60,577 nucleotides of DNA from Bacillota bacterium (GCA_011389985.1 JAABTH010000013.1:1-60577), one strand, 5' to 3'; positions 28,689 to 38,870 are shown, counted from the stretch's first letter. Notes: a model not told the origin generated them from the sequence alone. Numbers and translations are program-made.

Positions 28689-29139
28689 ATTTTAATCTAT
28701 TTTCGACTATTTGTCGTGCCAGGGCCCCATCAGCCCTGCCTTTTATGCGAGGCATGAGAAGACTCATTACCCTGCCCATGTCCCGTTTAGTTTCTGCTCC
28801 TGCTTCAGTAATAACTTCGCAAATAATTTCCTGCAAATCCTGTTCGGAAAGTTGTTCCGGCAGGTATTTTTTCAGAATAACAATCTCTTTGTTAAGATCA
28901 TCAACAAGATCCTGACGCCCAGATCTTTCATAATCAATTAGAGATTCCTTCCTTCTTTTTACTTCACGGGTCAGAATTGCCAGCTCTTCTTCTGCATCAA
29001 GAGGACTTTTCTTGGCTATAGCGCCGTTTTGCAGTTCAGCCCGCAGCATTCTAATTACTGTTAAGCGAAAACGATCTTTAGCTTTCGATGCCTCTTTCTG
29101 ATCTTCAAAGAGCTTTTCAGCTAAAGTCTGCTCAGGCAT
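28687..29139 (-). CDS. YqeY / GatB-tail-like protein
   Basis: 150 residues, all-helical, matching the YqeY family: LFEDQKEASKAKDRFRLTVIRMLRAELQ, REVKRRKESLIDYERSGRQDLV, and the QLSEQDLQEIICEVI / GRVMSLLMPRIKGRADG tail that resembles the tRNA-binding tail of GatB. It follows rpsU by 25 bases, as in many Firmicutes. The physiological role is not established, and tRNA-dependent amidation has been suggested from the homology. Confidence 0.93.
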   Translation of the reverse strand: MPEQTLAEKLFEDQKEASKAKDRFRLTVIRMLRAELQNGAIAKKSPLDAEEELAILTREVKRRKESLIDYERSGRQDLVDDLNKEIVILKKYLPEQLSEQDLQEIICEVITEAGAETKRDMGRVMSLLMPRIKGRADGALARQIVENRLK

Positions 29140-29164
29140 AAGCAGCGCACCCCCATCTTAAAGC

Positions 29165-29338
29165 TTAGCGGCGCCTTTTACGCGCAGCCTCAGCCTTTTT
29201 CTTACGGCGCACACTTGGTTTTTCATAATGCTCACGCCGCCGTGCTTCAGATAAAACCCCTGAACGGGCACACTGTTTTTTAAATCTTTTTAGAGCCTTA
29301 TCCAAGGTCTCATTTTTACCAATTTTAACTTCAGCCAT
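29165..29338 (-). CDS. rpsU: 30S ribosomal protein S21
   Basis: 57 residues from ATG 29338, which has GGGGGGAAG just upstream. A longer frame to 29365 lacks a good site. The sequence [20 protein letters not shown], with the conserved C-x-R-S-G and the basic tail [15 protein letters not shown], is typical. S21 helps expose the anti-Shine-Dalgarno sequence during initiation. Confidence 0.98.
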   Translation of the reverse strand: MAEVKIGKNETLDKALKRFKKQCARSGVLSEARRREHYEKPSVRRKKKAEAARKRRR

Positions 29339-29393
29339 AATTCTTCCCCCCTCTCCAAAAACCATTAAACCAGGGACTTACTTTGTAAACGGA

Positions 29394-29756
29394 TTAAACT
29401 CCTCTGCCCTTGGCTATGGTTTGCAGCAAAGGTCTTCCTCCCAGGAGGTGGAGGTGAAGATGAAAAACAATCTGCCCGGCATCAGGACCTGTATTAATAA
29501 CTAATCTGTAGCCTTTTTTATCCAGTTTAAAAGCCCTGGCAATTTCATTGGCAACAAGATGTAGGCGACCCATCAGCTCGGCATCTTCTTTTTCAAGATC
29601 CAACAGGGTTGGGATATGTTTACGCGGAACGATCAAAATATGAACGGGAGCAGCCGGGTTGATATCCTTGAAAGCAACAACCTGATCATCTTCATAAACG
29701 ATATCGGCATCAAGCTCTTTGTTTATAATTTTACAAAATATACATTCAGCAGACAT
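29394..29756 (-). CDS. HIT family nucleotide hydrolase (HinT-like)
   Basis: 120 residues, with an N-terminal CIFCKI zinc-associated motif, PVHILIVPRKHI and the histidine triad HLHLHLLGG near the C-terminus. Such small enzymes hydrolyse nucleoside phosphoramidates. Preceded by AGGAGGAATAG. A TATAAT-like -10 lies on the minus strand near 29777-29782 without a clear -35. Divergent from the selenouridine synthase gene. Confidence 0.96.
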   Translation of the reverse strand: MSAECIFCKIINKELDADIVYEDDQVVAFKDINPAAPVHILIVPRKHIPTLLDLEKEDAELMGRLHLVANEIARAFKLDKKGYRLVINTGPDAGQIVFHLHLHLLGGRPLLQTIAKGRGV

Positions 29757-29882
29757 ATCTATTCCTCCTGAGCGGTATTATAACACAGCAGTTAACCGTT
29801 GAGAAGTAAACAGCAATTATAAATATTTACGATGATCTTACTTCGCTATAAATGCGCTTATTACCTCTAAAACTAAAAAGTT

Positions 29883-29911
29883 TTTACACAGATCATACAA
29901 TCCGTTATAAT
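29883..29911 (+). promoter_or_regulatory. SigA promoter of the selenouridine synthase operon
   Basis: TTTACA (29883-29888), a 17-base spacer and a perfect TATAAT (29906-29911), 41 bases ahead of the ATG. Confidence 0.8.
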
Positions 29912-29952
29912 TAGTAATAAGTCTTTATAATGGAAATGAGGTTGGAGCGCTT

Positions 29953-30993
29953 ATGGAAATAGAGATTGAAGATGCCCTCATGCGTTCTGATCTGCTATTT
30001 ATAGACATTCGTTCACCGGGTGAATATAAAGAATCGTCTATACCGGGTTCTGTCAATATTCCTTTATTCAATGACCGGGAATACCGACGTTTAGGCATTT
30101 TATATCACAAACAGGGTGAGCATGATGCCAGAAAAGCTGCGCTCAATATTGTTGCGCCTAAACTTCCTCTGCTTGTTGATTCAATAACAGAAGTGTGCGG
30201 AGATAAAATACCAGTGCTCTACTGCAGCCGTGGTGGTATGCGCAGCCTTAGCCTTTACCAGGTTCTTTCCTTAACAGGTATCACTGTTCTGAGGCTTAAG
30301 CAGGGCTATAAAGCCTACCGCCGCTTTGTCAGGAAAAAACTGGCCGCCTATGAGCTGAAAAGCAAATTGATAGTACTCTATGGTCTGACCGGGGTAGGTA
30401 AAACAGCGCTTTTAAAAATGTTATTCACTTCGGAAATACCGGTAATTGACCTTGAAGGCCTGGCCAGACACCGCGGTTCTGTCTTTGGAGCAGTCGGCCC
30501 TGAAGCGCCCCGCTCACAAAAAGACTTTGACGCACTGCTGCTGCAGCAGCTTGACATTTTATCTGAAGAACCTTATCTAATAATAGAAGGTGAGGGGCGA
30601 AAAATAGGTAATGTCTACCTTCCGGTTTTTTTGGTCGAAGCGATGAAAATGGGTTACCAGGTTCTGTTAACTGCCCCGCTTGAAACCAGGGTAGAACGCA
30701 TTATCGGAGATTACAGCCCCGAACTGCTTTCAGATCGCAGTCTTGAAGAGCTGAAAAATGCTCTCGGGTTATTACGCCGTCGGCTAGGCCATAAAAAAGT
30801 TGATACACTGCTCAAATTAATTGATGAAGGTGAATACCGTTCTGTAACAGAAATACTCTGTACCGACTATTATGATCATTATTACAGTGATTCCCGGCCT
30901 GAATCGGCAGACTTTGATAAAAGGATCGACGCTACCGATCTAAACAAAGCTGCCAGAGAAATTGAAATACTAGTCAGTAACCTGACAAATTAA
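29953..30993 (+). CDS. mnmH: tRNA 2-selenouridine synthase
   Basis: 346 residues. An N-terminal rhodanese domain with DIRSPGEYKESSIPGSVNIPLF and the catalytic loop LYCSRGGMRS (Cys at about 92) is followed by a P-loop domain with Walker A LYGLTGVGKTALL. The arrangement is that of MnmH/SelU (YbbB), which replaces sulfur of 2-thiouridine at tRNA position 34 with selenium from selenophosphate. This implies SelD activity in the cell and supports the selenocysteine reading of the gene at 53.2 kb. It is the first gene of a plus-strand group with the YlbF-like and HAD genes. Confidence 0.93.
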   Translation: MEIEIEDALMRSDLLFIDIRSPGEYKESSIPGSVNIPLFNDREYRRLGILYHKQGEHDARKAALNIVAPKLPLLVDSITEVCGDKIPVLYCSRGGMRSLSLYQVLSLTGITVLRLKQGYKAYRRFVRKKLAAYELKSKLIVLYGLTGVGKTALLKMLFTSEIPVIDLEGLARHRGSVFGAVGPEAPRSQKDFDALLLQQLDILSEEPYLIIEGEGRKIGNVYLPVFLVEAMKMGYQVLLTAPLETRVERIIGDYSPELLSDRSLEELKNALGLLRRRLGHKKVDTLLKLIDEGEYRSVTEILCTDYYDHYYSDSRPESADFDKRIDATDLNKAAREIEILVSNLTN

Positions 30994-31012
30994 AAGACAG
31001 GAGTGATCTTTA

Positions 31013-31396
31013 ATGAACCCACATGATGCCACACACGCACTGGCTAAATCACTGCGCGAATCGGCCGATTTCAAGGAGCTCAAAGATGCCCAGGCAGCAT
31101 TGAAAGCCGACCAGCCGTCCCGTGGCATGCTGCTTGATTTCAGGAAAGAACAACTTGAAATACAAAAACAACAGCTTTCCGGAGTTGAAGTTGCCCCGGA
31201 ACGGGAAGAAAAACTGGAAAAGCTTTATGAAGTAATTAATATGAATAATACTATTAAACGCTTTTTACAGGCTGAGTACAGAGTTGCAGTGCTGTTAAGA
31301 GATATCCATAAGATAATCGGAGATGCTACTGAAGAAATCATTGATTCGGAACTGATGGCCCTGCCGGAAGATAACGCCGATCCTAACGAAGAATGA
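31013..31396 (+). CDS. YlbF/YmcA family protein
   Basis: 127 residues, mostly helical, resembling the DUF964 family: N-terminal ATHALAKSLRESADFKELKDAQAAL, then a basic helix and FLQAEYRVAVLLRDIHKIIGDATEEI. In Bacillus YlbF, YmcA and YaaT form the Y-complex, which affects RNase Y. Whether this copy does so is unknown. It overlaps the HAD gene by ATGA. Confidence 0.82.
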   Translation: MNPHDATHALAKSLRESADFKELKDAQAALKADQPSRGMLLDFRKEQLEIQKQQLSGVEVAPEREEKLEKLYEVINMNNTIKRFLQAEYRVAVLLRDIHKIIGDATEEIIDSELMALPEDNADPNEE

Positions 31397-32106
31397 TAAG
31401 GAACAGATACGACGCAATTCTAATTGATCTGGACGGAACTCTCATCGATATTGACCTGAATAAGTTTATTCCGGCTTATGTAAGTACCCTGGCAGGCAGG
31501 TTTAAAGATTTCATTGAAAGTGATGCATTTATCGCCCATCTCTTTGGAGCTACAACCGTTATGGTCGAAAATGATGACCCGCAAAAACTAAACAGCGATG
31601 TATTCTATGAAGATTTCTGCCGGCGCATCGGCTATGAATACGGAGAAATAAAACATCTAATCGACGACTTTTACAGGCACGATTTTCCACAATTAAGATG
31701 TTGGGGTAATAAATTGTCGCATTCAGGGGCAGTTGTTAATGCCGTGAAGGAAAAGAAACTGCCTCTTGTTCTGGCCACGAATCCCATATTCCCGCCCGAA
31801 GCTGTATACCAACGACTTGGCTGGGCTGAACTTTCTAGAGACCAGTTTAAATTTATTACAACAATGGAGAATATGCACTATTGCAAACCAAACCCAAATT
31901 ATTACCTTGAAATAGCCGAAAAAATTAATTGCCAGCCTGACCGTTGCCTGATGGCGGGAAATGACACGCTTGAAGATTTAGCTGCCGCTGAAGCAGGTAT
32001 GGAAACTTTCCTGGTTGAAGATTACATCCTGCATCGAAAAGATCACAAGCCAATTTATGATCACAGGGGTAGTCTAAAATACCTGGCGGAATTTTTAAAA
32101 CAATGA
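31393..32106 (+). CDS. HAD-superfamily phosphatase
   Basis: 237 residues with HAD motif I DLDGTLIDID, motif II in VLATNP and motif III/IV as KPNPNYYLEIAEKI plus MAGNDTLEDLAAAEAGM. The helical cap after motif I places it in the phosphoglycolate phosphatase-like class. The substrate is unknown. Translationally coupled to the YlbF-like gene. Confidence 0.88.
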   Translation: MIRNRYDAILIDLDGTLIDIDLNKFIPAYVSTLAGRFKDFIESDAFIAHLFGATTVMVENDDPQKLNSDVFYEDFCRRIGYEYGEIKHLIDDFYRHDFPQLRCWGNKLSHSGAVVNAVKEKKLPLVLATNPIFPPEAVYQRLGWAELSRDQFKFITTMENMHYCKPNPNYYLEIAEKINCQPDRCLMAGNDTLEDLAAAEAGMETFLVEDYILHRKDHKPIYDHRGSLKYLAEFLKQ

Positions 32107-32204
32107 GAGTTTGGATAGATACAAAATTAATGATTTACTGCGGAAAAACATTATCCAGACTTCTTAAACATCGTGGCCGGCTGCAAATACTATCACCGCA
32201 ATGA
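32103..32204 (+). other. Possible 33-residue coupled small ORF
   Basis: An ATG overlaps the HAD stop (ATGA) and opens a 33-codon frame ending in TGA. The middle (KLMIYCGKTLSRLLKHRGR) resembles the N-terminal leader of MurT-type Mur ligases (AGK-x-LSRLL-x-RGG), so it could be a degraded remnant or simply chance. No independent ribosome binding site is visible. Confidence 0.2.
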
Positions 32205-32244
32205 TAATAACTTTATAGTTCAATAAGATTGAAGGTGAAGAGCT

Positions 32245-33309
32245 GTGATGAAAATATTCAGGCAGTCACACAAGGCCGGATTACCACCCGGGACATTAAT
32301 CCATGCCGGAGATTTGAAAAGCAAAACCAGCCTGATAACTTTCTGTAAATATGGTGACACGATTTACCGGGAGGAAAAAACAGACGACCTTGATAAGATT
32401 AACAGCCTTTTAAGGGAACCGGCTCCGGTAACATGGGTTAATATTGACGGATTGGGACGGATAGATCTGCTAAGCGAAATAGGCTCTTATTACAAACTAC
32501 ATCATCTCACTCTTGAAGATATCCTTAATACAGAACAGCGGCCCCGTCAGGAAGCTTATGAAAATTATACTTATATTATTTGCAGAGCACTTGTATTTAA
32601 TGAAAATAATGGTGATATCGAATCGGAGCAGGTCAGCCTGATTATTGGGAGCAACTATGTGATTTCTGTCAGTGAGCGAGAAACCGATCTTTTTAAAGCG
32701 ATGCGGAAACGGATTGAAGCCAATAAGGGTTCTGTTCGCAAACAGAGCCCGGATTACCTGGCTTATGCCCTACTGGACATTATAGTAGATCAGTATTATA
32801 TTGTAATTGAAAAAGCCGGTGAGCGACTAGAAACGCTAGAGGAAGAAATACTCGCAGAAGCAGACGAAAGTACACTGCAGGGTGTCCATCGTTTAAGGCG
32901 TAACATGATCAGTATGCGACAGGCAGTGTGGCCGCTTCGGGAGGCCCTCGTCGGCCTGGAACAGTCAGAATCGGTTTTTGATCAACCCTCAGTGGCTCTG
33001 CACCTTCGTGATGTCTATTCACATGTTGTCCAAATAATAGATACAGTGGACATTTACAGGGAAATGCTTTCAGGGCTTATTGAAATATATCTTTCCAGCG
33101 TTAACAACAAGCTAAACGAAGTGATGAAAATTTTTACTATTTTTGCCGCCATTTTTATCCCTTTAACGCTCATCTCCGGTATTTATGGAATGAATTTTGT
33201 ATTTATGCCAGAGTTGAACTGGCTCTACGGATACCCCTTTGCCTTAAGTTTAATGGCAGCAGTTGCCGTAGTAATGCTGCTTTATTTTAAACGGAAAAAA
33301 TGGTTATAA
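32245..33309 (+). CDS. corA: CorA family magnesium/cobalt transporter
   Basis: 354 residues. A large N-terminal cytosolic domain with VTWVNIDGL and LTLEDILNTEQRPRQEAY precedes two C-terminal transmembrane helices with the pore signature YGMNFVFMPEL (GMN) between them, and a basic KRKKWL tail. CorA forms pentameric Mg2+ channels in the membrane. It is monocistronic, 139 bases after the HAD gene. Confidence 0.95.
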   Translation: MMKIFRQSHKAGLPPGTLIHAGDLKSKTSLITFCKYGDTIYREEKTDDLDKINSLLREPAPVTWVNIDGLGRIDLLSEIGSYYKLHHLTLEDILNTEQRPRQEAYENYTYIICRALVFNENNGDIESEQVSLIIGSNYVISVSERETDLFKAMRKRIEANKGSVRKQSPDYLAYALLDIIVDQYYIVIEKAGERLETLEEEILAEADESTLQGVHRLRRNMISMRQAVWPLREALVGLEQSESVFDQPSVALHLRDVYSHVVQIIDTVDIYREMLSGLIEIYLSSVNNKLNEVMKIFTIFAAIFIPLTLISGIYGMNFVFMPELNWLYGYPFALSLMAAVAVVMLLYFKRKKWL

Positions 33310-33494
33310 TCACTGGCTATTTAAAGCTTCTGTTAATTCACTCAAAAATTGATTTTATTAATGCAATTACCTCGATATCAGACAGAATCTCGGACGAATC
33401 ACCTTTCTGTAAGCCATAGTTACCAAAATAAGAGTGATTCAGATCTTCTATTTCAAAGATTCTTGAAATAAAAAATGATATCTTTCATTATTTT

Positions 33495-34808
33495 TTATCG
33501 GCGCACATGCTCAGCCAGCATTCCAGAACCTGATTCTTTAAGCAAACGGGCCTTTATTTCCCGGCCCCGCCAATGAAGCCCTTTTATTTCCGAGGAAATT
33601 TTTACCCTGATGTAGTTGGGAGTAAACCCTTCGCCATATTCATAAGGGACCACTTTCTCAACGAGCACAGGTTGAACTGTACCGATAAACTGCTTCTGGT
33701 ATTCAGAAGAAAGCGTTTCACCCAGTTTAATCATCTCTTTGCTGCGCTCATCTTTGATTTCATTGGGTAGGTGGCCGGGTAGTGAGGCTGCACGAGTTCC
33801 CGGCCTTGATGAATACTTGAAAACATGAAGGCGGCTGAAGCCAACATCACTGATCAGTTTCATGCTGCGGCGGTGATGTTTCTCCGTTTCTCCGGGAAAA
33901 CCAACTATAACATCGGTGCTCAACGCAAGCCCCGGTATCTCTTGTTTTAGCCACTTGGCCAGGTAGAGGTATTCAATTGGTTCATAATGGCGGTTCATCT
34001 TTCGCAACATTTCACCGTCTCCGCTCTGCAGGGGTATGTGCAGGTGAGGGCAAACTATTTTAGACTCAACAATCGCTTCAACCAATTCGGGAGTTATGTC
34101 CGATGGTTCAAGCGAACTTAACCGCAAACGCAGCAGATTGGGTGTGATTTCCATCTGCCTGATCAATGAAGCCAGGGTGACTGCTTCGAGATCAGCCCCG
34201 TAAAGCCCAAGGTGAATACCGGTGAGAACAATTTCCCGGCAACCCGACTCTACCAGGCTACGAACACGGAGTAAAACCTGATCGGGATTAAGGCTGCGCA
34301 GAGGACCCCTGACCTTTGGAATAATACAGTAAGAACATTTCTGGTTACAGCCCTCCTGGATTTTTAAAAAACCCCTGGTTCGGCCTCTGCGGCGAACAGG
34401 GGGAAGAATTTCAAATCTGTCATCTTTCCCATGATCTTTAACAAGATCGAGAACCGAGCCCCGTTCTATTTTGTCAATTATACCGGGAAGGTTTTCTCTT
34501 TCCCGGTTGCCGATAATAAGATCAACCTGTTCCATCTCTTTAATCTTTTCAGGCTCACCCTGGGCATAGCAGCCTGTGGCAACAATAACCGCTTCAGGAG
34601 AACGCTTGCGGGCACGACGTATCGCTTTTCTCGATTTATGATCACTTAATCCTGTTACAGTGCAGGTATTGATTACGTAAACGTCGGCATAGTCCTCAAA
34701 GTCAACAATACGATAACCTCTTTGTTCAAAGAGGGTTTGCAGCGATTCAGTTTCGCAATAGTTTACTTTGCACCCAAGTGTATAAAAAGCAACCTTTTTT
34801 TTCAACAA
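33495..34808 (-). CDS. mtaB: tRNA t6A37 methylthiotransferase MtaB
   Basis: 437 residues: an N-terminal UPF0004 Fe-S domain (FYTLGCKVNYCETE, INTCTVT, ATGCYAQ), a radical-SAM domain with CNQKCSYCIIP, and a C-terminal TRAM domain. MtaB converts t6A37 to ms2t6A37 in tRNA-Lys. The paired lead NYCETES separates it from MiaB. Starts with TTG; either of two consecutive TTG codons could be used. It follows rsmE in the classic dnaJ-(prmA)-rsmE-mtaB order. Confidence 0.95.
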   Translation of the reverse strand: MLKKKVAFYTLGCKVNYCETESLQTLFEQRGYRIVDFEDYADVYVINTCTVTGLSDHKSRKAIRRARKRSPEAVIVATGCYAQGEPEKIKEMEQVDLIIGNRERENLPGIIDKIERGSVLDLVKDHGKDDRFEILPPVRRRGRTRGFLKIQEGCNQKCSYCIIPKVRGPLRSLNPDQVLLRVRSLVESGCREIVLTGIHLGLYGADLEAVTLASLIRQMEITPNLLRLRLSSLEPSDITPELVEAIVESKIVCPHLHIPLQSGDGEMLRKMNRHYEPIEYLYLAKWLKQEIPGLALSTDVIVGFPGETEKHHRRSMKLISDVGFSRLHVFKYSSRPGTRAASLPGHLPNEIKDERSKEMIKLGETLSSEYQKQFIGTVQPVLVEKVVPYEYGEGFTPNYIRVKISSEIKGLHWRGREIKARLLKESGSGMLAEHVRR

Positions 34809-34823
34809 TAAACCCCTTTATCT

Positions 34824-35561
34824 CTAAAGATCTCCCCAGGCAGACTGAACCAGGGCAATAACCGCAATTGCAGCAGTTTCACTGCGAAGAATTCGCGGAC
34901 CGAGATGCACTGTAACTGAACCTGCCTTGTTCATTAGTTCTATTTCTCTTTCAGCTAACCCTCCCTCAGGGCCAATTATTATCGTAACAGCACCACTTAC
35001 GGGATGGGGTTGTTTCAAGTGGCTGCTCAATGCAACAGTTCTTTCATCTTCCCAGGGAGTAACCAGAGTTTCCGCTTCAACCTGCCGGACAAATTTATCC
35101 AACTTGATAATATCTTTAACAACAGGTATAAATGCCCTTCTGCACTGGGCTGCAGCAGAACGCGCAATAACGCGCCAGCGTTCTATTCTTTTTACTTCCT
35201 GCTGCTTGCTGCGGTGAGGTATGCTGCGTTCTGTTAAAAGAGGTTGAATACAGGTAACGCCAAGTTCAACAGCCTGCCTGATAATTAAATCAAACTTGTC
35301 ACCCTTAACCAGACCCTGTGCTAATGTAATCTTCAGAGGAGATTCGGCCGGGGAGAGTTTTTCACCAAGCTCTAACATGACCTCATTGGAGGAAGATGTG
35401 ACTACAATACCTTTATGAACATTTCCAAGACCGTCTGAAACAGCAACTACTTCATTTTTTTTCAGGCGCAGCACCCTGTAAGCGTGGTTAATATCCTCAT
35501 CTTTTAGAGATACCACCAACCCTGAATCAAGTAATTCATTCTCAATGAAAAAATAATGCAT
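34824..35561 (-). CDS. rsmE: 16S rRNA (uracil1498-N3)-methyltransferase
   Basis: 245 residues, SPOUT fold. The C-terminal knot has VTIIIGPEGGLAEREIELMNKAG and LGPRILRSETAAIAVIALVQ, with KLSPAESPLKITLAQGLVKGDKFD in the centre. It methylates U1498 of 16S rRNA. PrmA, which usually precedes rsmE, is absent between dnaJ and rsmE here. Ends in TAG. Confidence 0.95.
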   Translation of the reverse strand: MHYFFIENELLDSGLVVSLKDEDINHAYRVLRLKKNEVVAVSDGLGNVHKGIVVTSSSNEVMLELGEKLSPAESPLKITLAQGLVKGDKFDLIIRQAVELGVTCIQPLLTERSIPHRSKQQEVKRIERWRVIARSAAAQCRRAFIPVVKDIIKLDKFVRQVEAETLVTPWEDERTVALSSHLKQPHPVSGAVTIIIGPEGGLAEREIELMNKAGSVTVHLGPRILRSETAAIAVIALVQSAWGDL

Positions 35562-35632
35562 AGATTTCTCCTTTTAACAGTTCAAAGGGTATTTCCGCTA
35601 AATATATTTTTTGGGTTATTATATAATAAAGA

Positions 35633-35650
35633 GGCACGGATTACCGTGCC
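35633..35650 (-). terminator. Hairpin after dnaJ
   Basis: GGCACGG pairs with CCGTGCC across a four-base loop, followed on the minus strand by TCTTTATTATAT. Probable end of the hrcA-grpE-dnaK-dnaJ transcript, 49 bases past the dnaJ stop. Confidence 0.65.
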
Positions 35651-35698
35651 CGGGAATAATCAACAATACAGGAGCTGATAAATCTTAATGATTTACGT

Positions 35699-36841
35699 TT
35701 ATGCTCCACTGATAGCATCTTTTACTTTGTTTAAAAAACCTTTATGCTCTAAGCCAACTTCTTCACCGCTAATTTCTGCCAGTTCGGCCAGCAGCTCTTT
35801 TTGCTTCTGATTAAGCTTTTTGGGAACAACTACTCTTACCGTAACCCGTAAATCCCCTTTACCTGATCTTTGTAAATGAGGCATTCCGTGACCCCTCAGC
35901 CTGAATGTGGTTCCATGCTGAGTTCCCTCTGGTACTCGCAATGATGCAGCTTCATCGAGCGTAGGCACTTCTATTTCGATACCCAAAGCAGCCTGACTAA
36001 TGCTAATTGGTATATCCATCAGTAGATCGCTGCCCTTACGTTTAAACTGCTTATGCGGCTTGATCCTGATTACGATATAAAGATCGCCGGGTGGGCCTCC
36101 CCTTAATCCTGCTTCACCCTCACCACTTACCCGCAATTTATGGCCGTCATCAATTCCGGGTGGGATTTTAATATCAAGCTTTCTCTCCCTGACAACACGC
36201 CCCTGACCACTACAGGTCGGGCAGGGTTCTTTAACTACCTTGCCCTCGCCACGGCAGGCTACACATGGTTGAGAACTCATGAAGCGGCCAAATGGAGTAT
36301 TTCTGGTTACCTGCTGTTGGCCGGTACCACCACAGGCAGAGCAAGTCTCGGGACTGGTTCCCGCTTTAGCCCTGGTGCCCTTACATTCGGAACAGGTTTC
36401 AGTTCTTGGTATTTTTATGTTTTTATCGCCACCGGTATATGCTTCTTCCAGGGTGATTTCAAGATCATATCTTAGGTGATTGCCCTGTTCAGGGCCGGGC
36501 CGACGCCTTCTTCCACCCATACCTCCGAAAAACTGCTCGAAGATATCATCAATTCCGCCAAAGCCACCGCTAAAACCGCCGCTGCTGAAACCGTCAAAAC
36601 CGCCAGATCCACCGTTGAAACCAGCCTGGTGGCCAAAACGGTCGTACTGATCACGTTTCTGTGGATTGCTTAATATATCGTAAGCTTCTTTTACCTCTGT
36701 AAATTTTTTCTCGGTCTCGGTATCATCTTTGTTGAAATCGGGATGGTACTGCCTGGCCAGGCGCCGGTAAGCTTTTTTAATTTCTTCTACAGACGCACCG
36801 CGATCAAGACCTAATACTTCATAGTAATCTCTTTTACTCAT
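35699..36841 (-). CDS. dnaJ: Chaperone protein DnaJ
   Basis: 380 residues. The J domain has the HPD motif ([15 protein letters not shown]). A G/F-rich linker follows (about 72-110), then a zinc domain of four CxxCxGxG-type repeats ([31 protein letters not shown]) and the substrate-binding C-terminal domains. Cochaperone of DnaK. A 129-base spacer with a palindromic repeat separates it from dnaK. Confidence 0.98.
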   Translation of the reverse strand: MSKRDYYEVLGLDRGASVEEIKKAYRRLARQYHPDFNKDDTETEKKFTEVKEAYDILSNPQKRDQYDRFGHQAGFNGGSGGFDGFSSGGFSGGFGGIDDIFEQFFGGMGGRRRRPGPEQGNHLRYDLEITLEEAYTGGDKNIKIPRTETCSECKGTRAKAGTSPETCSACGGTGQQQVTRNTPFGRFMSSQPCVACRGEGKVVKEPCPTCSGQGRVVRERKLDIKIPPGIDDGHKLRVSGEGEAGLRGGPPGDLYIVIRIKPHKQFKRKGSDLLMDIPISISQAALGIEIEVPTLDEAASLRVPEGTQHGTTFRLRGHGMPHLQRSGKGDLRVTVRVVVPKKLNQKQKELLAELAEISGEEVGLEHKGFLNKVKDAISGA

Positions 36842-36882
36842 AAATTTAGATCAGTCCTCTTAAAAACATTTTATAAACATTT

Positions 36883-36930
36883 CACCCCCACCCCGACCCT
36901 CCCCCCTCAAGGGGGAGGGGGAAGAGGGTG
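36883..36930. repeat. Palindromic intergenic repeat, copy 2
   Basis: CACCCCGACCCTCCCCCC followed, after TCAA, by GGGGGAGGGGG. It shares the core CACCCCGACCCTC with the repeat at 18861-18898. It lies between dnaK and dnaJ and could act as an mRNA processing or stabilising hairpin. Confidence 0.7.
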
Positions 36931-36970
36931 TTTTCCCTCACCTTTATGATAGAGAAGAAAGTAAGCTCTT

Positions 36971-38833
36971 TTAACTTTCCTTTTTCTCCTCTTCCGCCTC
37001 ATCCTCCTGCACATCGTAATCGGCATCAACTACATTTTCTGCATCTTCACCGCCTGCGGCCTGACCAGCCTCGCCACCTTCGGATCCACCTTCTGCAGAC
37101 TTAGCCTGCTCGTATAGTTTAGATGAAAGTTCATGCATGTAACTGTTCACCTTTTCAGTTGCTTCTTTGATCTTGTCAAGGTCTTCACCCTTGGCTGCCT
37201 CGCGAAGCTCTTCTGCAGCCTTCTTAACTTCTTCAGCTTTATCTGTTTCAATTTTATCGCCAAGATCTTTCAGCGCTTTTTCTGCACTATAAGCAAGGGT
37301 ATCAGCCTGATTACGGGCTTCAGCAAGCTCTCGCCGTTTTCGGTCATCTTCAGCATGCTTCTCGGCATCATTAACCATTTCATCAATCTGATCTTTTTCC
37401 AAACCGCTTGAAGCTGTAATTGTTATTTTCTGTTCACGGTTGGTAGCGAGATCTTTTGCCGAAACATTAACAATACCATTGGCATCAATGTTGAAGCTGA
37501 CTTCGATCTGAGGAACTCCACGCGGTGCCGGCGGTATACCGTCAAGCATGAAGCGTCCCATGGTTTTATTATCAGAAGCCATTGCTCTTTCGCCCTGCAG
37601 AATGTGAATTTCAACACTGGTCTGGTTATCAGCCGCTGTAGAAAAAATCTGCTTTTTCTCTGTCGGAATGGTTGTATTTCGCTCGATAATCTTGGTAAAA
37701 ACACCACCTAGTGTTTCGATCCCCAGTGAAAGTGGGGTAACATCGAGCAATAGCACATCTTTTGCTTCCCCGCTAAGGACAGCCGCCTGATATGCAGCAC
37801 CCATGGCTACCACTTCATCGGGGTTAACGCCCTTGTGTGGCTCTTTCCCAAGAAGCTTGCGGATTGCCTCCTGAACTGCCGGAATACGGGTAGAACCGCC
37901 GACCAGAATAATACGATCAACTTCTTCAGAAGTCAAACCTGCATCAGAAAGCGCTTGCTTAGTCGGTCCTATTGTTTTTTCAACAAGATCAGCTGTCAAT
38001 TCATCAAATTTTGCCCTGGTCAGGGGTACGTTAAGATGTTTAGGCCCATCCTGCGTAGCTGTAATAAAGGGCAGGTTAATATCTGTGCTTGTCACGGAAG
38101 ATAGTTCAACTTTGGCTTTTTCAGCAGCTTCACTTAAACGCTGTAAAGCCATTCGGTCTGTCCGCAGATCAATACCCTGATCTTTCTTAAATTCTTCGGC
38201 TATATAGTCAACTATACGCTGATCAAAGTCATCGCCACCGAGTCGGTTGTTGCCGCTGGTCGCCTTAACTTCAACTACATCATCACCCAGTTCAAGTACC
38301 GATACGTCAAATGTCCCCCCTCCGAGGTCAAAAACAAGTATTTTTTGATCACCTTTTTTATCCAGACCATAGGCCAGGGCAGCTGCAGTAGGTTCGTTAA
38401 TGATACGAAGAACCTCCAGACCTGCTATAGTACCGGCATCTTTTGTAGCCTGACGCTGACTGTCGGTAAAATACGCCGGTACTGTAATAACCGCCTGGGT
38501 AATGTTCTCTCCGAGGAAAGCTTCGGCGTCAGTTTTCAGTTTTTGCAAAACCATAGCCGATATCTCCTGTGGGGTATATTCTTTATCGTCAATTTTAACC
38601 TTGTGGTTGGTCCCCATTTCACGTTTAATTGAAGCAATAGTCCGGTCCGGGTTCGTAATAGCCTGGCGCTTGGCCACCTGACCGACCAGGCGCTGGTTAT
38701 CCTTTGTAAACGCAACCACTGAAGGGGTCAACCTGCTTCCTTCGGCGTTGGCGATAATTTCCGGTTCACTGCCCATCAAGGCAGCGATTACTGAGTTTGT
38801 TGTTCCCAAATCAATTCCTACAACTTTTCCCAT
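36971..38833 (-). CDS. dnaK: Chaperone protein DnaK (Hsp70)
   Basis: 620 residues. ATPase domain signatures [28 protein letters not shown] and [14 protein letters not shown] are present, then the linker and substrate-binding domain ([14 protein letters not shown]) and a helical lid ending in an acidic tail ([11 protein letters not shown]). It lacks the segment missing from Gram-positive Hsp70s. Transcribed from the CIRCE-controlled promoter upstream of hrcA. Confidence 0.99.
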   Translation of the reverse strand: MGKVVGIDLGTTNSVIAALMGSEPEIIANAEGSRLTPSVVAFTKDNQRLVGQVAKRQAITNPDRTIASIKREMGTNHKVKIDDKEYTPQEISAMVLQKLKTDAEAFLGENITQAVITVPAYFTDSQRQATKDAGTIAGLEVLRIINEPTAAALAYGLDKKGDQKILVFDLGGGTFDVSVLELGDDVVEVKATSGNNRLGGDDFDQRIVDYIAEEFKKDQGIDLRTDRMALQRLSEAAEKAKVELSSVTSTDINLPFITATQDGPKHLNVPLTRAKFDELTADLVEKTIGPTKQALSDAGLTSEEVDRIILVGGSTRIPAVQEAIRKLLGKEPHKGVNPDEVVAMGAAYQAAVLSGEAKDVLLLDVTPLSLGIETLGGVFTKIIERNTTIPTEKKQIFSTAADNQTSVEIHILQGERAMASDNKTMGRFMLDGIPPAPRGVPQIEVSFNIDANGIVNVSAKDLATNREQKITITASSGLEKDQIDEMVNDAEKHAEDDRKRRELAEARNQADTLAYSAEKALKDLGDKIETDKAEEVKKAAEELREAAKGEDLDKIKEATEKVNSYMHELSSKLYEQAKSAEGGSEGGEAGQAAGGEDAENVVDADYDVQEDEAEEEKKES

Positions 38834-38870
38834 TTTAACTCCTCCTCTATTGTCCTTAATAAGTAACTAC

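Noticed and set aside
33310-33494. Small inverted repeat TTTCAA/TTGAAA between corA and mtaB
   Set aside because: Only six base pairs, no T run on either strand; not strong enough to call a terminator.
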